DNA of 64,000 nt, from assembly GCA_009809945.1 (NCBI GenBank), contig WTPW01001599.1, positions 67,954 through 131,953 of the forward strand, read 5' to 3'. Shown here piece by piece: positions 35,641 to 44,944 of the stretch. Source of the DNA: Gigaspora margarita (Eukaryota > Glomeromycota > Glomeromycetes > Diversisporales > Gigasporaceae). The notes below the pieces were generated by a model, which made no database searches, had not been told where the DNA came from, and saw only the letters and a list, made by a program, of their open reading frames with translations. A program made the position numbers and the translations under genes. Position 1 is the first letter of the stretch. The number at the start of each line of letters is the position of its first letter.

Positions 35641-36020
35641 GGAGAAAGGAATAAGATGGTTGTGGGTATTGGGTTTAGCGCTTGTTGGTGTTGTAGATAG
35701 GGTTGCTCGCTGAGGAGCTGAGTAGGAAGAAGATTCTGTATTGTTTATAGCAGTGTTTACATTTTGGCTGTCCACAGCCTTTTTTGGCTTGTCCACGTCC
35801 AAAATTGTCCAAACGTCCAAGATTGTCCAAAGCTTGTTCAGGCTTTAATAATTAATAAATCTATTTAAAGAATATATAACTATATATTTTTTTAGGTGCT
35901 GAACACATTCTAGTTAAAATTAAAATAGGTTATCTTAATAAAATTTTAAGTAATTTTACTTTATTTAATTGTTCAAGATTGTCCAAGATTGTCCAAATCA
36001 TTGTCCAAAGCTGTCCTGTG
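35641..36020. repeat. TTGTCCAA-repeat segment between LINE ORF1 and ORF2
   Basis: Two clusters of TTGTCCAA / CGTCCAA repeats (35765-35835 and 35970-36020) bracket ~130 bp of AT-rich sequence. The interior composition differs from the LINE, and coding matches stop on either side, so it is probably a small insertion. A minus-strand frame (35623-35820) crosses part of it and may be the ORF2 N-terminus. Confidence 0.4.
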
Positions 36021-38736
36021 ACAACACTGGTTTATAGTGTTCATCATATGTTAACCTGTAGTGTCTATTGGTGTTGTCTCAACCAATTGAGGGTTGGGGT
36101 TGGTGTTAGTGAGGTTCTCATCCATTGGTGGGTCAGGGTTGGTATTGTTGGTTTCCTCGTCCATTGGGGAGTTGGTTTCTTCATCCATTAGAGAATCAGA
36201 AATAATTGTATTGGGTTCTACAGGTATTTGTGAGATGCTTAGGAATGATTGTATTGTGCTTGGCGAGGATGGATGTGGTTGTTGATTTGTACTGAATATG
36301 CTCTATGTTGGGGTAGATAGAGGAGGTAGGTCCAGTAGGAAGTCTGGAATGTTACCTATCTTAAAGTACTAGCGAAGAGTTTTCATAGTTGGTGTTATAT
36401 CCTGTTGTGCTATAATTGGAACTGTGAGCTCTATGTCATGGTCATCAAGGAAGGACTTTAAATCCTGAAGGTTGTCAGGTAATGGGAGTGTTTGAGACCC
36501 TGCTTGGGGTGAATCAGCTGTTGTTTTCTCAAGGGGGCTTGTTGTGATTGAATCCATTTGTCTGGAAGCCATGTGAAGTAATAGTATTTACGTAGCTCTT
36601 TGACAGTCTCTGCCAATTGCTTAGCAGTTTGGATTGGAAATGGCACTGTGACCTCCTCTATCACTTGATCAAATGATGGAAGGGCAGGTTTATCTGTAGG
36701 GTTGGCCTGCATAATATGTTGGGGCAGGGGAAGCTTAATCTTGTAGTATGGTATTATTTGTAAGGAACTCTTTGGCCTCTTGGTCGTCCTTAATAGGGAA
36801 TGTGAATTTGGTTTTGGTTTTGATTTTACTAGTATCTGATGGGAGGGGTAGTCTGATACTAAAGTAATTATTTGGCAGCAGTTTGAACTTGTAAAATTCT
36901 CTTATCTCTGCAATTATGTTAGCTAGAGGTGTCATAGTTGTGGCTGGATTATACGGGAAGAAGCTTCTTACTCTGTGGTTGAGCTCTTGATAGGTTGTGG
37001 GAAGGGGCTGTTTTTTAGGGGGCAGATCAAAGTATATGCTAGGGATTCTGTCCTCGATTTTGTAGTAGTCTGCTAACATTTTCTTGTAGGAATCTACATG
37101 GGATAAAGCAGATCTGTGTGGGTTAGAAAGTATTTTTGTAATTCAGCTCTGAGGTCTTTATAATGCGCCAGGAGGGGAGGAAGTTTTGTAAAGTATATGT
37201 CAGAAAGTTCTTTGAACTGTAGATTTTTCTTAGGCAATGACTACTCTACAAGTGTGTGATCTGTGTCTGATAGAAAGTGAGAAAGGAAGGATGTCCTGTA
37301 TTTCATCTGAAATCTCTGCGGGATTGAGGGGAGTGGTAGTAACCTTTTCTCTATTGCTTTAGTGATTTTCTCTTTTATTTATATGTGGGTCTCCTCTGAC
37401 TCATTTTTGATTTGCAGGAAGTCTCTTGCATATTGGATAAGCTCATAGATTGCCTTGGGTGAGAGTTTGGAGAAATTGGTATTTGTAAGGAAGTGGCTTA
37501 TGAGCATCTTTTTGAGTATTGAGTTTATTGTGTTGCGTGTTTGACAGTTGGTTAATGTAAGGTTGTTTTCTGTTTTGCAGGCCTCAAGTGCATTGCTGAA
37601 GAGTGCCATATATTCTAACTAATATGCTAGTTTGGTTCTTGGGTTTTGGGTAAATGTTAGAAAAAACCTGGTATCCCAGTGGGTGAACTTGAGCTGGATA
37701 GCTTTGGGTATTGGAAGATGGGTCAGTATGGCTAAAAGCATGTGACTAGTGAATTTGAAAATGCCTTCTGTTGTTGAGAGTGCCTCAGCGATTGCATCAT
37801 ATGACCATGTTTGAAGATTCCCAGGTGTGTCAGGCCCTTTTCTTTTTTCAGCTACTGTGGCAGCCCATTCCATGTGCTCTGCAGGAGGGGTATTGTCTGG
37901 GATTAGGAGGTTCTTTTTCGCAACTTGGCTGTACAGCCTTTTACTGTTTTCTGAATTGGTGTACAGTGCAGTTTTGGATGCCTTGTTTGGTAGTGCCATT
38001 TGGGGTGAAATGATTCTAGACCATTTTCTGCTCGTTGTGATAACTGATGGTTCAGTTGTCTGGGCAGGAATACAGGTAATACTGGAGATGATGGGTTGGG
38101 TAATTTGTTTAGTAGGTGTAGATGGGCATATAGAGGTCCCTGCAGGTGGGGTAGCCTAAGGGTCTGTATCTACTATAGTAGTTTGTGTAATAGGTTGTTG
38201 CATAATTTCTTTGATGCTACTGGTAGATTTATTGTCAGTTTCTATATCTGTGAAGGAGTTGTACAGAATAAGGGTGGAGATGTCTGGGCTTTTGCGCTTT
38301 GTGTAAGGTTTCATTGCCTGCTCATAGGGCTGTATTTGTGTTATGAGATCACAACTGCGAGTTGTTCTGGGTTGCTTAGCATTAATTTTTACAGTACCAT
38401 CTTCTTGTGCTATAAAGCAAACAGAATTAATTGGTTTAACTCGTCGTGCTTGCATATCCACTAGGGCGGAAAGTTGACTAATTTAGCAACTTTTTCTAGT
38501 TTGGTAATACTAATGTAGAACAGATATTTGTCTGTATATTCGGGCAGCGAGGGGATAGAGAAGATAATATTAAAGGAGAGTTTTGACCAGTCGTTAATAC
38601 TAATATCGACAAATTCTTTAGCATGATCTGTTTCAGAGTTGGTGTGCTTTTCACTAGGTGGTGTTGCTTTGGGCTAGAGCTATTTACGGAATTGGAATAG
38701 AGAGCTAAATGAAAAGGAAGAGCTATTTGAAGCCAT
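36021..38736 (-). pseudogene. LINE ORF1 protein
   Basis: ORF1 of the LINE, presumably an RNA-binding chaperone (family role; no RNA-binding motif was identified here). It starts at ATG 38736 with MASNSSSFSFSSLFQFRK and runs through several frames: EYTDKYLFYISITKLEKVAK, WSYDAIAEALSTTEGIFKF (37700-37800), TNTNFSKLSPKAIYELIQYA (37430-37490), then two related segments, IIAEIREFYKFKLLPNNYF and TVKELRKYYYFTWLPDKW, that look like an internal duplication. The C-terminus near 36050-36200 is acidic with three PMDEE/PPMDEN repeats. About 800 codons, unusually long for an ORF1. Stops and frameshifts abound. Confidence 0.6.
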
Positions 38737-39097
38737 GTTTATTGGTAGTTGAAGTGGTTCTACAAAAGGTTTGTTGTTGAGATTCTGGGCGTTTTTATGT
38801 AATGCAGGTGTGGGCTTTGCTTTCGTGCTGTCTTTTGTTCATTGGTCCTTAGGACTATTGTTACCATAAGGTGGAGAAACTGTTTTTTTGCTAATTTCTT
38901 AGTTTTATAACTCTGGACTGTTTTTCTGGCCAGTTATCCCAAATATTGCATCTCTTTTAGATTAATATTTGGGTGCTTGACAAGTTTACTTAAGGGCTAA
39001 ATGTCACTTTACTTAATAAAATTTTAAGATATAGTCGCGGGAAAGTTTTTTCTCTCTTTTCTGTTTTTGGTAATAGGGATCTATAGGAAGAGTTTTT
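38737..39097 (-). other. LINE 5' leader
   Basis: Sequence upstream of the ORF1 ATG up to the target duplication. No frame. Presumably the 5' untranslated region with an internal promoter, although no promoter motif can be named. Confidence 0.5.
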
Positions 39098-39168
39098 GCT
39101 ACTCTGGATATTTAAAGTAGCTACTTCAGATATATAAAGTAGCTACTTCAAATATATAAAGTAGCTAC
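39098..39168. repeat. Palindromic satellite block
   Basis: Three units resuming the satellite after the LINE; the first 11 bp are the LINE target duplication. Confidence 0.85.
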
Positions 39169-39449
39169 TAGGGTTCTGCAATTTGATTTGATTTGATTTG
39201 ATCAAATATTTGAACTCAAATCAAATTCATATCCAAGATTTTCAAATCAAATAAAATTCAAATTGGCAATATTTGATTTGATCTAATCAAATATTTGATT
39301 TGATTTAAAAATTTGTATTAAAGATTTAATTCAAATCAAATTCAAATTAAAAATTTCAAATTCAAAACAAATTTAAACCCAGAATTTCAAATCAAATCAA
39401 ATTCAAATAAGCAAAATATTTGATTTGATTTGAATTTGAGAAACCCTTG
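39169..39449. mobile_element. TTTGA-rich foldback element, copy 5 (inverted)
   Basis: Starts TAGGGTTCTGCAATTTG, ends TTTGAGAAACCCTTG. Close to copy 3 in order and orientation, with the same TTCAAATTGGCAATATTTG segment. Confidence 0.75.
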
Positions 39450-40259
39450 TAGCTACTTTAGATATCTGAAACAGCTATTTTAGATATATAAAGTTGCTAC
39501 TTCAAATATCTAAAGTAGCTACTTCAGATATCTAAAGTAGCTACTTCAGATATCTAATTATATAATTAAAGTAGCTACTTCAAATATATAATATAGCTAC
39601 TTTAAATATATAATTAAAGTAGCTGCTTCAAATATATAATGTAGCTACTTTAAATATATAAAGAAGCTATTTTAAATATATGAAGTAAATACTTTAGATA
39701 TATGAAGTAGCTATTTTAATATTTAAAATAGCTACTTTATGCATTAAAAATAGCTACTTTAGATATATGAAGTAGTTTCTTTGTACATATAAAGTAACTA
39801 CTTCAGATATCTAAAATAGCTACTTTAGATATCTAAAGTAGCTACTTCATATATTTAAAGTAGCTATTTTTATATATCTTAAGTAGCTTTATTATATATC
39901 TAAAGTAGCTATATTAAATAAATAAAGTAGCTACTTTAGATATCTGAAGTAGCTACTGAAGTATCTTCTTTAATTATCTTAGATAATTAAAAAATCTACT
40001 TTAGATATCTAAAGTAGCTACTTCAGATATCTAAAGTAGCTACTTTATATATCTAATATAATACTTTAAATATTTAAAATAGCTATATTATATATTTGAA
40101 GTAGCAACTTTAAATATATAAAGTAGCTACTTTAGATATATAAAGTAGCACTTAGACATCTAAAATAGCTACTTTAAATATCTGAAGTAGCTACTTTAGA
40201 TATTTGAAATAGCTACTTTATATATCAAAGTAGTTATTTTAGATATCTAAAGTAGCTAC
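39450..40259. repeat. Palindromic satellite block
   Basis: About 36 units, including the same TTAATTATCTTAGATAATTAA hairpin variant found near 26890-26930. The run element-satellite-hairpin-satellite-element resembles 26286-28050, so the two may be a segmental duplication. Confidence 0.9.
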
Positions 40260-40527
40260 TAGAGTTTCTCAAATTCAAATCAAATCAAATATTTTGCTTA
40301 TTTAATTTTATTTGATTTGAATTCTGGTTTTGAATTTGATTTGAATTTGAAATTTTTAATTTGAACTTGATTTGAATTTGAACTTTTAATACAAATTTTT
40401 AAATCAAATCAAATCAAATATTGCCAATTTAAATTTGATTTGATTTGAAAATATTAGATTCGAATTTGGTTTGAGTTCAAATATTTGATCAAATAAAATC
40501 AAATCAAATCAAATTGTAGAACTCTAG
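40260..40527. mobile_element. TTTGA-rich foldback element, copy 6
   Basis: Starts TAGAGTTTCTCAAATTC, ends TTGTAGAACTCTAG, oriented as copies 2 and 4. Confidence 0.75.
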
Positions 40528-40793
40528 TAACTATATTATATATCTGAAGTAGCTACTTTATATATCTAAAGTAGCTACTTAAATATCTAAGTAGCTATTT
40601 CATATATCTAAAGTAGCTACTTTAAATATATGAAGTAGCTATTTTAAATATTTAAAGTGGCTATTTCAGATATCTAAAGAAGCTACTTTAGATATCTAAA
40701 GTAGCTACTTTAGATATTTAAAGTGGCTACTTTAGATATATGAAGTAGCTATTTTAAATATATGAAATAGCTACTTTAATATATAAAGTAACT
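40528..40793. repeat. Palindromic satellite, last block
   Basis: About twelve units; the satellite does not recur to the right of this position in the window. Confidence 0.85.
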
Positions 40794-41329
40794 AGGTGTA
40801 ACTTTCTCCAATATCTGATGTTTCCTCTGCTGAGTCCAATGGGTCTGTCACTCAGTGTGCCTCATCTATTTGTCAGTGTCTATAGATCAACATTAAGGAG
40901 TTAATTAACTCTGCCAGTATGCTTGTATAGAACCATTTATCATCTGCACAGAGTACTTCATTTTCTATTCTTGATTGTGGTACCCCACTGAGAATTGCCA
41001 TTTCTGTCATAGTCTTTTTAGATCCTGTCTATTATCCAACTAGTTTTTAACCAGTTGACCTGCTTTCACCAGAGGATTTAACCAGAATAAGCCTTTTGTT
41101 TATTAATTCTAGCTGACCATAATCAGCTGACCCATCTATTTCAACTGAGGAATTTAACCAGGTTTATTGTATTACAACCAGAACCAAATTTCCACCAGAG
41201 GTATTTATGTGCTTTATTAATTTATTAAAACTGTTCCTTAAAAAGATTTAAGTTGGCTGTGCTACTACACATGTTCCTAGCATCCTAGTTCAAGTGCATC
41301 TGTCTTATAACCTTGTATAAATATTAATT
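40794..41329 (-). mobile_element. Possible SINE body
   Basis: Less AT-biased DNA between the satellite and a tRNA-like head. No frame is open. If the tRNA-like segment at 41330-41418 is a SINE head, this would be its body on the minus strand. The left edge shows no A-tail, so the boundary is a guess. Confidence 0.3.
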
Positions 41330-41418
41330 GTCCTATAGTAGGGCTTGAACTGCTGATCTTGCATTTGGAACAGCTAAATTCCTGGAAGTGCAACTACTTT
41401 GCTATTGACCCGCAGGAC
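41330..41418 (-). ncRNA. tRNA-like sequence, likely SINE head
   Basis: An 89-nt minus-strand segment has tRNA features. The ends pair (GTCCTGC with ATAGGAC, 6 of 7 counting one G-U), the A box TAGCAAAGTAGTTG and the B box AGTTCAAGCCC are at normal spacing, and a GGAA/TTCC stem sits in the anticodon-arm position. The T and anticodon stems are imperfect, so it is a derived sequence rather than a working tRNA. The A and B boxes would serve as an internal RNA polymerase III promoter. Confidence 0.5.
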
Positions 41419-41914
41419 AGCTATATATAAATTAATCCTATTATTATTATTAAATTTTTTTGCTTGCTTTTTTTTAAAAATTTAAATGAATACCAATTCT
41501 TAAAAACAATTCAGAATCAGTATAAATTCAGAAATGATACTGAACAAGAATATATAAACTACTTTTTGTTATTACTAACAGATTACCTTAAGCTTTATTT
41601 ATTTAAATACATTAATTCAAGTTTTTTATTTAATATTTATTTAATAATATTAGGTTCACTCAGTTTCTATCAACTCTCCAATAATTACTTTACAGAAAAC
41701 TTAATTCACAAAGAATTAATTTCAGGCAAGGTTATGTAAAATTATTATTTACAAACTAAGTTTTTGACAAGCATTTGTTGGTAAAATGATACAAATATAG
41801 ATTCATTTATTTATTATGCATTAATTGTTATTTTTATTTCAAAAGAATCAAAAATATAATTTAGTTCACAATAATAATAAGGTTTTAACCCATTTGAAAA
41901 TTAATTTATTATAA

Positions 41915-42137
41915 GGCTGTTTTTAGTTAATTTTTAGATTAATATCAATATTTAGACTTAGGCATGGGAGAATTAAACAAACACATATAATTAAACAAAT
42001 TCTTATCAAATCTCATTGGTCAATATTAATCCTATAACTAATGAAATTTATACTGTGTTATGATTGGCTTGTTTAATTTTCAGGGGACAGTCAAGTGAGA
42101 GGAGGTGATATTAATCTAAAAATTAACTAAAATAGCC
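41915..42137. mobile_element. PIF/Harbinger-like MITE, TSD TAA
   Basis: A 223-bp element with TIRs GGCTGTTTTTAGTTAATTTT and GGCTATTTTAGTTAATTTTT (read from the right), continuing through TAGATTAATATCA, and TAA on both sides (41912-41914, 42138-42140). Size and TAA target fit a PIF/Harbinger MITE. Confidence 0.8.
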
Positions 42138-42607
42138 TAATACTAATTATATTATATAGTTAGTTAATAAATGCATAACAACTATTAATGGGTTTATTTG
42201 ACTTGCAAAAGATCTGAAGCATCACAGGGTAATCATTTTATATAACAATTAAAAAGCATCTGGCTTTTGAATTTAGTGTGCCAAACCTGAACCATAAAGG
42301 GACTCAGGTTGTAAGGTATTAAATTCAAAACCAAATGCATGTTATTGGATATGAAACTCCAGTAACAGATTTGTTTTTTATTTTTCTCTATAACAAATAA
42401 ATTACTCAGCTTAATCAAGTCTATTTGGCATATAATAGCATTTATATGATCTATATTTATTAATAAAAAAAACAAAATATTTTAAATAATAGATTCTACT
42501 TTAGAAAATTTTAAATTTAAGGTTATTTATATAATGTTTCTGGTTTTAATATGACTTTATCACACAACTACCCTAATAGTATTATTACAGATTTCATAGA
42601 CAAGGTA

Positions 42608-43862
42608 GTGTTCATATGAACCTGTTCATGAACATGTTCAAAGTTACAAATAAAGAAGAAAGCATATAATCGCAAAGATAAAAATACTTATATTTTGTGA
42701 TCTACTGGGCTGAATTTAATATTTTAACTACTATTTTGATTACAAGATACTCTTCTACAACCTTTATTAGAAGTTGAAAAAAGTTTACTTAGTAAAAAAA
42801 AAATATTTTAGTTGAAAACTCCAAATTTAAAAATTTTATTATCATAATAAAATTTTTGAATTTCAACTAAACCATTTTTTTTTGCTAAGTAAACCTTTTT
42901 ACAACTTTTTATAAAGATTGTAGAAGAGTATCTTGCAATCAAAATAGTGGTTAAAATGTTAAAATTAGCCTAGTAGATCATGAAATATAAGTATTTTTAT
43001 ATTCATGATTATATGCTTTCTTCTTTTTCTTCTTTATTTATAATATAAATAAAGAAGAAAGCATATAATCGCAAAGATAAAAATACTTATATCTCATGAT
43101 CTACTGGTCAATTTTAATATTTTGACCATATTTTGATCACAAGATACTCCTCTACAACTTTATTAGAAGTTAAAAAAAGGTTTACTTAGTAAAGAAAAAA
43201 ATTTTAGTTGGCATTCAAAAATTTTATTATGATAGTAAAATTTTTGAATTTGGAGTTTTTAATTAAAACATTTTTCTGTACTAAGTAAACCTTTTTTCAA
43301 CTTCTAATTAAGGTTGTAGAGGTGTATCTTGCAATCAAAATAGTGGTTAAAATGTTAAAATTAGCCTAGTAGATCATGAAATATAAGTATTTTTATATTC
43401 ATGATTATATGCTTTCTTCTTTTTTCTTCTTTATTTATAATATAAATAAAGAAGAAAGCATATAATCGCAAAGATAAAAATACTTATATCTCATGATCTA
43501 CTGGTCAATTTTAATATTTTGACCATATTTTGATCACAAGATACTCCTCTACAACCTTTATTAGAAGTTAAAAAAGGTTTACTTAGTAAAGAAAAAATTT
43601 TTAGTTGGCATTCAAAAATTTTATTATGATAGTAAAATTTTTGAATTTGGAGTTTTTAATTAAACCATTTTTCTGTACTAAGTAAACCTTTTTCAACTTC
43701 TAATTAAGGTTGTAGAGGAGTATCTTGCAATCAAAATAGTGGTTAAAATGTTAAATTCTGCCTAGTAGATCATAAGATATAAGTATTTTTATCTTTGCGA
43801 TTATATGCTTTTTTTTTTATTTGTAACTATGAACATGTTCATAAACATGTTCATAGGAACAC
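42608..43862. mobile_element. Foldback MITE with three tandem internal palindromes
   Basis: The outer TIR is GTGTTCATATGAACCTGTTC on the left and GTGTTCCTATGAACATGTTT read from the right, flanked by TA (42606-42607, 43863-43864). The interior is three head-to-tail copies of a ~398-bp unit (about 42645-43042, 43043-43440, 43441-43820). Each copy is itself a nearly perfect palindrome with arms starting AAAGAAGAAAGCATATAATC. Units 2 and 3 are almost identical to each other and slightly different from unit 1. No coding capacity. Confidence 0.8.
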
Positions 43863-43864
43863 TA

Positions 43865-44799
43865 ATACAAGGCTATATTTAAAAGATTATTAATTGATGA
43901 TCTGCAAATAAATGAGAATTTTAATTAGTACCAAATCTGGATCAATCATCAATAAACAAGCCAAACTTGTAAAATTCTTTATATAGCAAATATACTATAA
44001 ATACTAAATAATTGACCAATTAAATTATTCAAGCTCTGCAAAAATAACTCAAGAATTACTTGGTTTATTGTAAAAGCAGAATCTGCTTTTTTAAAAAACT
44101 TCAAAATACCAGAAATGCTGATTTTCAAAGTTTTAATTATATAAAATTAAATGTTAGAAAATGAATTTCAAAAGTTTTTACAAGTGTACTAGTGTTTTTT
44201 ACTATTACATTGCAAAATTTTTTATTAACTATGAACTAAGTTGTATTTGTTTAGAAAAAAACATAGTTTGAACATGTATAAATATCAAGCCATAAGGGAC
44301 ATATCCTATATATCACTAATATTCTACTCTATATTTATATACCTATTATAATCTATATCTAAATCTTTTTTTTATATTTAGCACTTAGGATTAATTTCGT
44401 ATTTAACTATTGTTATATCTTCTATGCAGCCCCACTTTATGAATTACATTATTATATAAAACAAGATAGTTGGCTAAAGATTTGGTTTTTAGATTGGGTT
44501 TTGAATTGTTTAGTAAGTCTGCGATGGTTATAACTGGAAATTTGAGATGTTGGCATAAGATATTATAACTAAATAAATATTTGTATTTTAAAATCAGCAT
44601 TGCATCTTGAATACCCTGAATGTATTACAAATAAAGATGTTGAAATGTGCTATGGTTTAGGATTATAACAAAGTTTATTATTGGGTTGATCTTAAATAAG
44701 AGCATTTTAAATAAACACTTTGATCATATCAAACAGAATGTTGAGTACTAGAATTTAATAATGAGAAATTTTTTATTTATTTATAGCTAATAGTATTGT
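43865..44799. other. AT-rich intergenic stretch
   Basis: No supported gene. Short frames on either strand have no recognisable motifs. Confidence 0.4.
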
Positions 44800-44944
44800 A
44801 GAATGAATATTTAATATTATTTATTAGTACATTTGTTATTAGCATTATTTTATTATTATATTATTTTAGTATTCATATATTGTTATTATTATTTGAGAAG
44901 TTAGATATTAGAATAGTCCATACTGCTTATTATATTGGCCAATT
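44800..44944 (+). mobile_element. 5' LTR of Ty3 element, left fragment
   Basis: Matches about 58858-58990 of the 3' LTR, notably ATTGTTATTATTTGAGAAG followed by TTAGA and AGAATAGT. The LTR is interrupted after this point by a 2.2-kb insertion. The exact left edge is uncertain because the region is low-complexity. Confidence 0.65.

Larger units (their letters stand above)
30239..39097 (-). mobile_element. Non-LTR retrotransposon (LINE), near full length, inserted in satellite
   Basis: An 8.86-kb element reading right to left. Its 3' end is the T-run at 30239-30259, i.e. the A-tail. It is flanked by an 11-bp target duplication with one mismatch (GCTACTCTAGA at 30228-30238, GCTACTCTGGA at 39098-39108), and satellite continues on both sides. 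Order along the minus strand: a 5' leader, ORF1 from ATG 38736, then apurinic-type endonuclease, reverse transcriptase and RNase H. All frames carry stops and frameshifts, so it is dead. The EN-RT-RNH order places it among I-like/Tad-like LINEs. Confidence 0.9.

Noticed and set aside
36094-38464. Several plus-strand frames of 60-122 codons opposite LINE ORF1
   Set aside because: They are antisense shadows of the minus-strand ORF1, rich in Trp/Cys/Val as expected from the complement.
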